Of a DNA stretch of 64,000 nucleotides, positions 31,573 to 39,078 are shown piece after piece. The position numbers were made by a program, and so were the translations under genes. The notes below the pieces were generated by a model. The model searched no databases and had not been told where the DNA came from. It was given only the letters and a program-made list of their open reading frames with translations. Every line of letters starts with the position of its first letter. Within the stretch, counting starts at the first letter, position 1. The stretch is from Nitrospirota bacterium. GTDB taxonomy: Bacteria; Nitrospirota; Nitrospiria; Nitrospirales; Nitrospiraceae. The DNA is taken from positions 57,067 to 121,066 of the forward strand of contig JBFMAX010000013.1 of the NCBI GenBank assembly GCA_040755395.1, written 5' to 3'.

Positions 31573-34500
31573 TCATGCGCGCACGTGCTCGCTCTGCGCG
31601 CGTCCCTTGGTATCACAGACTCCCAGGGTTTGCAAGGCGGCGGTGAGTTCCTGAAATTGCGAAGGCCAGTCCTGATGCGGGATTCGCAATTCGAACGAGA
31701 GCGGCGAGAGAAAACGCAGGCGCGTCCGATAGCGATCCATCAGCGCGCGCACGGCCGCGTCCGGCACCCGGGCCTTCGGGTCGAAGGCGATGACCAACGA
31801 CCCGGCTTTGACTTCGACCGAGCTGAGCCGGAGCGCTTTCGCCAGCAGCTTGATCTGCATCACTTCGAACAGCCGCTCGACCGGCTCGGGCGGAAGGCCG
31901 TAGCGGTCCTGGATCTCGCCGTGCAGCAGGGCCAGGTCGCCGACCTGCGCGCACGACGACAGGCGTTTGTAGAGCGAAAGCCGCTGGTGCGCGTCCGCGA
32001 CGTAGTCCTCGGGAATGAAGGCGGATACGCTCAGACGCAGCACGGGGTCGGGCTCCTCTTCGACGACCTGACCCTTGAGGCGCTGCACCGCCTGCTCGAC
32101 CATCTGCATGTACAGATCGAGCCCGACGGCGGCGATGTGCCCGGACTGCTGCTTACCGAGCAGGTTGCCCGCGCCGCGTATCTCCAGGTCCGCCGCGGCG
32201 ATGCGGAAACCGGAGCCGAGTTCCGTGAACTGTTGGATGGCGATGAGTCGCTTCTGGGCGTCGCCGGTCAGCGCCCCTTCGTCCGGGACAAGGAAATAGG
32301 CGTAGGCCTGATGGCCGGAGCGGCCGACGCGGCCGCGGAGTTGGTAGAGTTGCGCCAGCCCGAACGTGTCCGCGCGGTTGACGAGGATCGTATTGGCGTT
32401 GGGCACGTCCAGCCCCGACTGAATGATGGCGGAGGCGACCAGGACGTCGGCCTCCCGGTGGAAGAACTTCAGCATGACGGATTCCAGGAGCTTCGAGTCC
32501 ATCTGGCCGTGTGCCATGACGATGCGGGCCTCCGGCACCAATCGCTGGAGCCACGAGCCCATTCGCTCCATCGTCTCGACCCGGTTGTGGACGAAGTAGG
32601 TCTGCCCGCCCCGGCCCAATTCGCGGACGATCGCCTCGCGGATCGTCGTCTCGTTGAACCGGACGACCTGTGTGCGGATCGCGAGGCGGCCGGCCGGCGG
32701 GGTCTCTATCACGGAGAGGTCCCGCACGCCCGACATGGCCATCTGGAGCGTTCGGGGAATCGGCGTCGCAGTCAGCGTGAGCACGTCCACCTGGGTCCGC
32801 AGTTGCTTCAGGCGCTCCTTGTGGCGGACTCCGAACCATTGCTCCTCGTCGATGATCACCAGGCCCAGGTTGCGGAACCGGACATCCTTCTGGAGCAGGC
32901 GGTGGGTGCCGATCACCACGTCGATCGCGCCGGCTTCCACATCCTTAAGAACGGCTTTCGTCTCTTTGGGCGACTGGAATCGCGACAACAGCGCGACGCG
33001 CGCGGGAAACGGCGCGAAGCGCTGCGCAAAATTGTCGTAGTGTTGTTGGGCGAGCAGCGTGGTCGGGACGAGAACGGCGACCTGGCGGTTATTCTCCACA
33101 GCCTTGAACGCGGCGCGCATCGCCACTTCGGTCTTGCCGTAGCCCACGTCGCCGCACACGAGCCGGTCCATCGGCTTCGGCGATTCCATGTCGCGCTTGA
33201 TATCCTCGATCGCTTTGAGCTGGTCCGGTGTCTCCTCGTATTCGAATGCTGCTTCGAACTCGCGCGTCAGGGTCGAGTCGCCGTCATAGGTGCCGCGTTG
33301 GACGAGTTCGCGGTTGGCATAGAGCTCGATCAACTCCTGGGCCATCTCCTCGATGTCCTTCTTAACGCGGGCCGTAATTTTGGCCCAACTACTCCCGCCC
33401 AGCTTGTCCAGCTTGGGCACGTGGCCCTCGCCGCCACTGTAGCGTTGCACCTGAGTCAGCCGGTCCAGCGGGACATAGAGTTTGTCGCCGGCGGCGAACT
33501 CGAGGATCAGATAGTCGCTCTCGAACCCCTGCACCTCCAGCCGCTTCAAGCCTTGATAGCGGGCGATCCCGTGCTGCACGTGCACGACGAAGTCGCCGGC
33601 GTTCAGGTCGTCCAGCGAGGACAGGAACGTCGCCGCTTGAGTCTTCGGCGGCGGCCGGTGCCGGATCCCCTTCGCGAACAGCTCCTCTTCCGTGATCAGC
33701 GCGAGGCGCAGCTCGGGGGACACGAACCCCGCCGAGAGGTCACCCTGCACGACGGAGAACGGCTCTTTCGCCGGTGAGGCGGCAGTCCAGAACGACGGCT
33801 GCCACGCGCGGGCGGGGAGGTCGTGTTCGGCGAACAAGGCGAGCAGCCGATCCACCTGCCCGCGGCTTCGGGCGACGAGCAACACGCGGCCCCCGTCGCG
33901 GAGCCGCTCGAGGATCTGCAGGGTTTCGCTGAACGGCGTGCCGCGCGCGGCCAGGCCGACGCTGCTCGGCGCGCGGGCGGGAAACTCGACGGCCGGTCCC
34001 CGCGCTGCGTCAGGCGCGGCTACCGGTTCCAGGGCCAAGGTCGACCAGGCGCGGATCCGTTCGTGCACGGCTTCCCACGACAGGTACAACCGATCTGGTG
34101 TAGGGTAGGGGTCGGAGCCAGCGGAGTCCCCGTGCCGGAGGTAGCCTTCCTGGATCTCAGCCCAGAACTCCTTGGCCTTTTGAGCCAGAGCGTCAGGTTG
34201 GTCCAACGCCGCCACCGGCTCGCTTGTGAAGTAGTCGAGCAGCGTGTCCATCCGAGGATAGACGTCCGGCCCGCGCCACTCCGCGTCGGGCGGCAGCGGC
34301 GCCGGCACGTCCGGCGATTCTTCCGAGCGGATCAGCTCGCGCGCCGGAAGCACCCAGGCCCGGTCGAGTTGGGCGGTGGATTTTTGCGAAGCGGGATCGA
34401 AGAAGCGGACGGACTCCACGGTGTCGCCCAGGAACTCGATCCGCAGCGGATCGGCGTAGGCCGTCGAGTAGATGTCGACGATGCCCCCGCGGATGCTGAA

Positions 34501-35058
34501 TTCGCCGGGGACCTCCACGACGGACCCGCGCCGGTACCCGAGCCGCAACAGCCCGGATATGAGGGCTTCGCGTTCGAGCGTCGCGCCGGGGCGTAGTTCG
34601 AGACAGGCGGCGGTGAACACCGACCGCGGGACGAGGCGCTGGATCAGCGCCGGAACGGAGGTGACCAGCACGGTGCGGGCGCTTTGCGTCAGCCGATGCA
34701 GGGCCCTCATCCGTCGTGCGATCAGGTCGACATGCGGGGCGGCGGCCTCATAGGGCAGCGTTTCCCACTCGGGGAACAGGACCAATGGGTCGGACGTCAT
34801 GCCGAAGAGCGCATGGTAGAACCGGAGGTCGTTGTAGAGACGCTCGGCCGCCTCGTCCGTCGTCGCGACCAACAGCCACGACCGGCGGGCCCAGCCGGCT
34901 TCTTCGCCGGCGCGCGCGCGGGCCAACAGCGTCAAGGCGAAGCCGGCGGTCGAGCCGTGCAGGCCGACCAGGCAGGCTCGGCCGCCGGGCTGTCGCAGCG
35001 CGGCGACGATCGGTTCCAGGATATGGTCCCACTGACGGGGGTAGGAAGCGCTGGACAC
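31573..35058 (-). CDS. mfd: Transcription-repair coupling factor Mfd
   Basis: 1161 aa, normal for Mfd. In order: UvrB-like N-terminal domains (LVLFPEWETLPYE; RRGSVVEVPGEFSIRGGIVDI), the CarD-like RNA-polymerase-interacting domain (GDFVVHVQHGIARYQGL; LYVPLDRLTQVQRY), the RecG-like translocase (CGDVGYGKTEVAMRAAF; IIDEEQWFGVRHKE; TLTATPIPRTLQMAMSG; HGQM; LRGRVGRS) and the C-terminal TRCF domain (DPVLRLSVSAFIPEDYV). It removes stalled RNA polymerase from DNA lesions and recruits UvrA. The rfaE2 stop is 8 bases upstream of its start, so it is in the same transcription unit. Confidence 0.96.
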   Translation of the reverse strand: MSSASYPRQWDHILEPIVAALRQPGGRACLVGLHGSTAGFALTLLARARAGEEAGWARRSWLLVATTDEAAERLYNDLRFYHALFGMTSDPLVLFPEWETLPYEAAAPHVDLIARRMRALHRLTQSARTVLVTSVPALIQRLVPRSVFTAACLELRPGATLEREALISGLLRLGYRRGSVVEVPGEFSIRGGIVDIYSTAYADPLRIEFLGDTVESVRFFDPASQKSTAQLDRAWVLPARELIRSEESPDVPAPLPPDAEWRGPDVYPRMDTLLDYFTSEPVAALDQPDALAQKAKEFWAEIQEGYLRHGDSAGSDPYPTPDRLYLSWEAVHERIRAWSTLALEPVAAPDAARGPAVEFPARAPSSVGLAARGTPFSETLQILERLRDGGRVLLVARSRGQVDRLLALFAEHDLPARAWQPSFWTAASPAKEPFSVVQGDLSAGFVSPELRLALITEEELFAKGIRHRPPPKTQAATFLSSLDDLNAGDFVVHVQHGIARYQGLKRLEVQGFESDYLILEFAAGDKLYVPLDRLTQVQRYSGGEGHVPKLDKLGGSSWAKITARVKKDIEEMAQELIELYANRELVQRGTYDGDSTLTREFEAAFEYEETPDQLKAIEDIKRDMESPKPMDRLVCGDVGYGKTEVAMRAAFKAVENNRQVAVLVPTTLLAQQHYDNFAQRFAPFPARVALLSRFQSPKETKAVLKDVEAGAIDVVIGTHRLLQKDVRFRNLGLVIIDEEQWFGVRHKERLKQLRTQVDVLTLTATPIPRTLQMAMSGVRDLSVIETPPAGRLAIRTQVVRFNETTIREAIVRELGRGGQTYFVHNRVETMERMGSWLQRLVPEARIVMAHGQMDSKLLESVMLKFFHREADVLVASAIIQSGLDVPNANTILVNRADTFGLAQLYQLRGRVGRSGHQAYAYFLVPDEGALTGDAQKRLIAIQQFTELGSGFRIAAADLEIRGAGNLLGKQQSGHIAAVGLDLYMQMVEQAVQRLKGQVVEEEPDPVLRLSVSAFIPEDYVADAHQRLSLYKRLSSCAQVGDLALLHGEIQDRYGLPPEPVERLFEVMQIKLLAKALRLSSVEVKAGSLVIAFDPKARVPDAAVRALMDRYRTRLRFLSPLSFELRIPHQDWPSQFQELTAALQTLGVCDTKGRAQSEHVRA

Positions 35059-35066
35059 GGTGCGAG

Positions 35067-35561
35067 TTACGGTTTGATCGCTTGAATGCGCTCGACGAGG
35101 GCGCTAGTGGACACGCCGGGCACGAGCGGGATGCTCAGGACCCGCCCGCCGCGCGCCTCGACGACCTCGCGGCCGACGATCCGGTCCGGCGCCCAATCGC
35201 CGCCCTTGACCAGCACGTCCGGTTGCAAGGCCCCGATCAACGCGCCGGGGTCGGGCTCGTCGAACACCACCACATAGTCCACGCAGGCCAAGGCGGCCAG
35301 GACCTCCGCCCGCTGCGCCTGGGGGACGATCGGGCGTCCGGGCCCTTTGTTCAGCGAGCGGACCGACGCGTCGCTGTTCACGCCGACCACCAGCACGTCG
35401 CCCAACTCGCGGGCCGCCTGCAAGTACCGGGTGTGGCCGATGTGCATGAGATCGAAGCAGCCGTTGGTGAACACGATGCGTTTGCCCTGCCGCCGCAAGT
35501 CTTCCACAATGGCCGCGAGATCCGGCTTGCTTTTGATCTTGCCGATCACGGCCCCCATCAT
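35067..35561 (-). CDS. rfaE2: Heptose 1-phosphate adenylyltransferase (RfaE domain II)
   Basis: 164 aa. A free-standing nucleotidyltransferase domain: IVFTNGCFDLMHIGHTRYL with the HxGH motif, VGVNSDASVRSLNKGPGRPIV, and VDYVVVFDEPDP, VLVKGGDW, ending in the conserved PLVPGVSTSALVERI. It makes ADP-glycero-manno-heptose from heptose 1-phosphate for lipopolysaccharide. The kinase half (HldE domain I) is not attached, as in many non-enteric bacteria. GmhA, an earlier step, is encoded at 38.4 kb. First gene of the run to mfd. Confidence 0.92.
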   Translation of the reverse strand: MMGAVIGKIKSKPDLAAIVEDLRRQGKRIVFTNGCFDLMHIGHTRYLQAARELGDVLVVGVNSDASVRSLNKGPGRPIVPQAQRAEVLAALACVDYVVVFDEPDPGALIGALQPDVLVKGGDWAPDRIVGREVVEARGGRVLSIPLVPGVSTSALVERIQAIKP

Positions 35562-35647
35562 ACCCGTTCAGCGATCCGGAATCCTAGTCGGGTGGACGGC
35601 GTCGCCGCGCGTTCAACGGCGAAAAACCGGGAACAGGCCTCGGCGGG

Positions 35648-35677
35648 TTGACTAGTCTCCCCGCGCGGTCCTACATT
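35648..35677 (+). promoter_or_regulatory. Sigma-70-like promoter
   Basis: TTGACT (35648..35653), 18-base spacer, TACATT (35672..35677). Drives the small gene at 35702, which has AGGAGG at 35685..35690. Confidence 0.5.
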
Positions 35678-35701
35678 CAGACTCAGGAGGCGCCGGTCTT
35701 T

Positions 35702-35887
35702 ATGGCGGAGATCCCCGACGAACGCAGCGGCCGAGCCTACAGCCTGTACACGTCGTTGCGGCGGTACTTCGAACCGCTGAGAGAACACTGGGACAAGCTC
35801 ACCCATGAGGAGCAGGATGTGGTGATCCAGGAGCTGGAAGCGTTCTTGAACTCCGTCCGTCCGCCGGACGGCCGGCGACCCGGATGA
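35702..35887 (+). CDS. 61-aa acidic protein of unknown function
   Basis: The ATG at 35702 is preceded by AGGAGG with 11-base spacing; the frame extends upstream only across the promoter. The protein is short, charged and helical (SLYTSLRRYFEPLREHWDKL, EEQDVVIQELEAFLNSV) with no membrane segment or cysteine. I do not recognise it. A good promoter and ribosome site make it a likely real gene. The next gene starts 22 bases after its stop, so both may be in one unit. Confidence 0.65.
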   Translation: MAEIPDERSGRAYSLYTSLRRYFEPLREHWDKLTHEEQDVVIQELEAFLNSVRPPDGRRPG

Positions 35888-35909
35888 TCCGCCCTGATCG
35901 GCGAACGCG

Positions 35910-36236
35910 ATGCCATCGGATAACCGACAGTCCGTGGAGTTGGCCGTGAGCCCTCGCTTCGCGCAGGCGCACGGGTGGGTGGTCAACGCCATCACCGGCT
36001 TTCTGTCGGCTTATTACATGGAAGATCCGCGGTTTCACTTCCGCAAGCGCTACCAGGAAACCGAGTCCGGCGTTCACGTCTGGGTGTGCGAAATCGAAGA
36101 CGGGATGCCGATGACGCGTCTGGTGAAGCGGCTCCTGGTCGATCTCCCGCCCGGCAAGGCCGAGCTGCAACCGGGCCGGAACGGGTGCGTCCGGTATATC
36201 ATCGATGGCTGCGATGATGAACCGCCTCGTTCATGA
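35910..36236 (+). CDS. 108-aa protein of unknown function
   Basis: Soluble mixed alpha/beta protein with HGWVVNAITGFLSAYYMEDP, SGVHVWVCEIEDGMPMTRLV and GCVRYIIDGCDDE. No family recognised. It follows the 61-aa gene closely on the same strand. Its end is followed by 90 bases without features and then repeat element C. Confidence 0.6.
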   Translation: MPSDNRQSVELAVSPRFAQAHGWVVNAITGFLSAYYMEDPRFHFRKRYQETESGVHVWVCEIEDGMPMTRLVKRLLVDLPPGKAELQPGRNGCVRYIIDGCDDEPPRS

Positions 36237-36324
36237 ACAGGGCGCCTGAGTGTCGCGGGACTCGCGCGAATGGCGCGATGTGCGGCTGCTCGCGGGGGCT
36301 GATGGCTGACGACTACTTGAATAC

Positions 36325-36456
36325 AGTCCTCATGGCCCTTGGGGCCACCCTGCAGGATGAAAATCGCGGCTGGGCGAGAGGCAAGGGGCTCGGGGCAAGG
36401 GGGGCACAGTCTCCGACCTCTAGCCACGAGCCTCTAACCTCGGGCCTATTTTCGGA
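36325..36456 (+). repeat. GAGGC composite element, copy C
   Basis: TCATGGCCCTTGGGGCCACC, then TGCAGGATGAAAATCGCGG, GGCGAGAGGCAAGGGGCTCG, loop, and the opposed arm CCTCTAGCCACGAGCCTCTA to CTCGGGCCTATTTTC. It ends directly before the GGAGGTGA ribosome site of the gene at 36469, so it would form the 5' leader of that mRNA. Confidence 0.8.
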
Positions 36457-36468
36457 GGTGAACCGGCC

Positions 36469-36765
36469 ATGACACGAACCTGCCTGACGGTCTTCGTCGT
36501 GTTCTTGCTCGTTACGGGGTTCTCGGGCCGTTCGCTCGCAGCCGACTCCGCCGAGAAGGCCTCCGATCAACAGAAATCCGACCAGTCGAAAAGCAAGATC
36601 GACATCAGCGTCAAAGATCTGCCGAATCCGATTCCGGAGGTGCTGGAAGGCATCAAACGCGTCGGCGACGAGGTCGGCAAGGGCATCTCCAAGGCCGCCA
36701 GCGCCGCCGCGGAAGCCGTGAACAAGGCGGTGTCCGACAAGAAAGACAAGGACAAGAAAGAATAA
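36469..36765 (+). CDS. Small exported amphipathic protein
   Basis: 98 aa with a signal peptide (LTVFVVFLLVTGFSGRSLAAD). The mature part is Lys/Ser-rich, then has an amphipathic helix (PEVLEGIKRVGDEVGKGISK, AASAAAEAVNKAV) and ends in a run of Lys and Asp. It probably stays in the periplasm and may bind membrane or peptidoglycan. No family is recognised. GGAGGTGA lies 8 bases before the ATG; repeat element C occupies its leader. Confidence 0.7.
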   Translation: MTRTCLTVFVVFLLVTGFSGRSLAADSAEKASDQQKSDQSKSKIDISVKDLPNPIPEVLEGIKRVGDEVGKGISKAASAAAEAVNKAVSDKKDKDKKE

Positions 36766-36770
36766 CGACA

Positions 36771-37394
36771 CTAGGCGATGGAGAACGGCAGGGTGAGCTG
36801 AATCGACCCGCCGGTCTCGCGTCTTCGGGACACTGGACGAATCCGCTGCGCGACCGGAAGCTCGCGCAGGGCGCCCCGACACGCTCCGCAGCGGTGACGG
36901 CGGGGATGGATCGTGCGGCGCTGCCGGCGGTAGACGCGCCCGCAGTCCTGGCAACGCCAGGCGTAGCGGGACAGCGCGTCCACTTCCTTGGCGAGGCTGT
37001 GATAGATCGTGACACCCAGCCCGTCGCGGTTCATGGCTTCCATCATGCGACGGAACTCCGGACCGTGATCGGGACGGCGCTTGAGCACGTCGAACTGCCA
37101 CTGGTGAATCATCTCGTGAGCCAGGGTGCTGAGCGGCTCCTGTTCCGGGCCGTGACGCTTCTTGGGTGGTCGCCGGAGCAGGGGGATGGAGAGGCGAATG
37201 CACCGGCGCTCCGGTCTCGTGTCCGCGCCGTCGCCGGACCTGGCCCTCGGTCCGACCCGGCTCACGAACATGCCGGCCGAGGATGTGAGTCGCGCACTCC
37301 AGCGGATCTCGATCGGGGGTAGCGTCCCGCGGAAGTAGCGCGCGTTCAGTTCCGCCCAGGTGGTTTGGAGATGTGCAGCCGACAGCGCCGACAT
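36771..37394 (-). CDS. SprT-like metalloprotease-domain protein
   Basis: 207 aa. The SprT/Spartan domain is clear: WAELNARYFRGTLPPIEIRW, then the zinc-binding LAHEMIHQWQ with catalytic Glu, GHxxEF-like GPEFRRMMEAMN, and a C-terminal zinc ribbon (CQDCGRVYRRQ ... CGACRG). Eukaryotic relatives degrade DNA-protein crosslinks; the bacterial members are poorly studied. It is cytoplasmic, no signal peptide. Gene is convergent with the small exported protein and lies 22 bases after the DHS-like gene on the same strand. Confidence 0.85.
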   Translation of the reverse strand: MSALSAAHLQTTWAELNARYFRGTLPPIEIRWSARLTSSAGMFVSRVGPRARSGDGADTRPERRCIRLSIPLLRRPPKKRHGPEQEPLSTLAHEMIHQWQFDVLKRRPDHGPEFRRMMEAMNRDGLGVTIYHSLAKEVDALSRYAWRCQDCGRVYRRQRRTIHPRRHRCGACRGALRELPVAQRIRPVSRRRETGGSIQLTLPFSIA

Positions 37395-37416
37395 GACCGT
37401 GCAGTCGTCGAGGAGA

Positions 37417-38415
37417 TCAGCGGTCCGCCAGTTCTTCCAGGACCGCCGCCGCCACCAATGGAAACATGATCTCGTGGTGGCCGATCAGCGTGTACCCTTT
37501 TCCGCCTTTTTGGGTCGGACGCCGGACGACGTTGGTCGTCGGCCGGTAGTGGGACAAGAAATCCATGTTGACGGTGGTGAGGTTCGTGAGTTCGTGTCCC
37601 AGGTTGCGTCCCAGTGCCACCGTCTTGAGAAAGACTTCCGGCATGATGACCGCCGATCCGAGATTCAGATAGACCCCGCCTTCCATTCCCGCAACGACCG
37701 CGGCCAGCCGGCGAAAATCCAACAACGACCCGGCGCCGATCGCGGCTCCGTCGGCGGACGGGTGCATGTGGATGATATCCGTGCCCAACGCGACGTGGAC
37801 CGTCACCGGGATGCCGAGCCTGGCGCCGGTCGCCAGGATGCTGGTGGCCCGGTTTGGAAACTGACCTTTGTAGCGGTTGATGTAGTGGCCGACCGCCTCG
37901 CCGAGGCCCTGGCCGTCCTTCACCCCCCGCGAGATGGCCTCGTTCAACATGCGGCCCGTCTCTTCCGCCATCCCGAACCGGCCCGAGTCGATTTCCGCGT
38001 CCACTTCTTCCGACGTGTGACCCAGCAAGGCGAGCTCGAAGTCGTGAATGATGACGGCGCCGTTCATCGCGACGGCGCTGATCACGCCGCGCTCCATCAG
38101 GTCCACGATGACGGGATTCAGACCGACCTTCACCGGATGCGCGCCCATGCCGAGGATCACCGGCTTCCCGCGGCGGTGCGCCCGCACGATAGCGTCTACG
38201 ACTTCGCGCAAGGTCTTGACGGCGAGGATGTCGGGGAGACTTCGGAGGAATTGTTTGAACGAGCCGCCGCGCTTCCAGGACGACGCGAAATCCGAGAGAC
38301 GGACTTTGCTGTGGCGCCGCTTCAGCGGGTAGGTCTTGAGATCGGCAACGTTGATGGGCGGGATGGCGGCCCGGGGAAGAACCGGCTCGCGCGCCCTCTC
38401 AGGCGTTTTTCGCAA
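37417..38415 (-). CDS. Deoxyhypusine-synthase-family protein
   Basis: 332 aa. It shows the fold signatures of the deoxyhypusine synthase family: GKPVILGMGAHPVKVGLNPV, VISAVAMNGAVIIHDFELAL, GHTSEEVDAEID, VTVHVALGTDIIHMHPSADG. Bacteria lack eIF5A, and bacterial members are thought to act on polyamines (homospermidine-type reactions) or unknown substrates using NAD. Its start overlaps the gmhA stop by 17 bases, implying coupled translation. The substrate cannot be decided from sequence. Confidence 0.78.
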   Translation of the reverse strand: MRKTPERAREPVLPRAAIPPINVADLKTYPLKRRHSKVRLSDFASSWKRGGSFKQFLRSLPDILAVKTLREVVDAIVRAHRRGKPVILGMGAHPVKVGLNPVIVDLMERGVISAVAMNGAVIIHDFELALLGHTSEEVDAEIDSGRFGMAEETGRMLNEAISRGVKDGQGLGEAVGHYINRYKGQFPNRATSILATGARLGIPVTVHVALGTDIIHMHPSADGAAIGAGSLLDFRRLAAVVAGMEGGVYLNLGSAVIMPEVFLKTVALGRNLGHELTNLTTVNMDFLSHYRPTTNVVRRPTQKGGKGYTLIGHHEIMFPLVAAAVLEELADR

Positions 38416-38977
38416 AGACCTGTTCCTCGATCAGCTCGCACAGGACGTGCCCGAGCGTAATGTGGCTCTCCTGAATGCGGGCCGTCACGGTCGACGGTAC
38501 GACGAACGCGTGATCCACCATGCCGGCCAGTTTCCCGCCCGTCCCGCCGGTCCAGCCGATCGTCGTGAGGCCGGCTTCCTTCGCCGCCTGGACGCCCTTC
38601 AGCACGTTGGAAGAATTGCCGCTCGTGCTGATCGCGATGGCGATGTCGCCCTTCTGGCCGTGCGCGCGGACTTGCCGGGCGAAGATCTCGTCGTAGGCAT
38701 AGTCGTTGGCGATGCAGGTGATCGCCGCCGTATCGGTGGCCAGCGCGATGGCGGGCAGCGGAGCCCGGTCGCGGTGATAGCGGCCGACGAACTCGGCGGC
38801 GATGTGCGAGGCGTCGGTGGAGCTCCCGCCGTTGCCGAACAGGAGCACCTTGCGCCCTTCGCGGAAGGCCTGTCCGATGAGTTGCGCGACCTGCGCGATC
38901 CGGTCGACATGTTCCCGTACGAACCGCCGCTTGACCTCCGCACTCTCCTCGAATGCCTTGATAATCCGGTCTTTCAT
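38399..38977 (-). CDS. gmhA: Phosphoheptose isomerase
   Basis: 192 aa from the ATG at 38977, which gives the usual GmhA length; a longer frame reaches 39013. SIS-domain features: KVLLFGNGGSSTDASHIAAEFVGRY, AIAISTSGNSSNVLKGVQAA, and TARIQESHITLGHVLCELIE with catalytic Glu and His. It converts sedoheptulose 7-phosphate to heptose 7-phosphate, the first step of ADP-heptose synthesis. DiaA is a close relative but the catalytic residues favour GmhA. It is translated ahead of the DHS-like gene and divergent from the CARF gene. Confidence 0.9.
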   Translation of the reverse strand: MKDRIIKAFEESAEVKRRFVREHVDRIAQVAQLIGQAFREGRKVLLFGNGGSSTDASHIAAEFVGRYHRDRAPLPAIALATDTAAITCIANDYAYDEIFARQVRAHGQKGDIAIAISTSGNSSNVLKGVQAAKEAGLTTIGWTGGTGGKLAGMVDHAFVVPSTVTARIQESHITLGHVLCELIEEQVFAKNA

Positions 38978-39039
38978 GAGGGCGATTGTAGGGGACGAAG
39001 GAATCCGTGTCAAACGAGGCAGGGAACCGGTCAGGCTCG

Positions 39040-39068
39040 TTGATCGAGTCGAGGGCGGATGCTATAGT
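39040..39068 (+). promoter_or_regulatory. Sigma-70-like promoter, nearly leaderless, for the CARF gene
   Basis: TTGATC (39040..39045), 17-base spacer, TATAGT (39063..39068). The start site would fall around 39075, about 4 bases before the ATG at 39079. Confidence 0.55.
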
Positions 39069-39078
39069 CGCGCCGGTC

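Noticed and set aside
30577..33777. 1066-codon open frame on the plus strand
   Set aside because: It is antisense to the second rotamase gene and mfd, both with unmistakable domains; high GC makes long antisense frames common.
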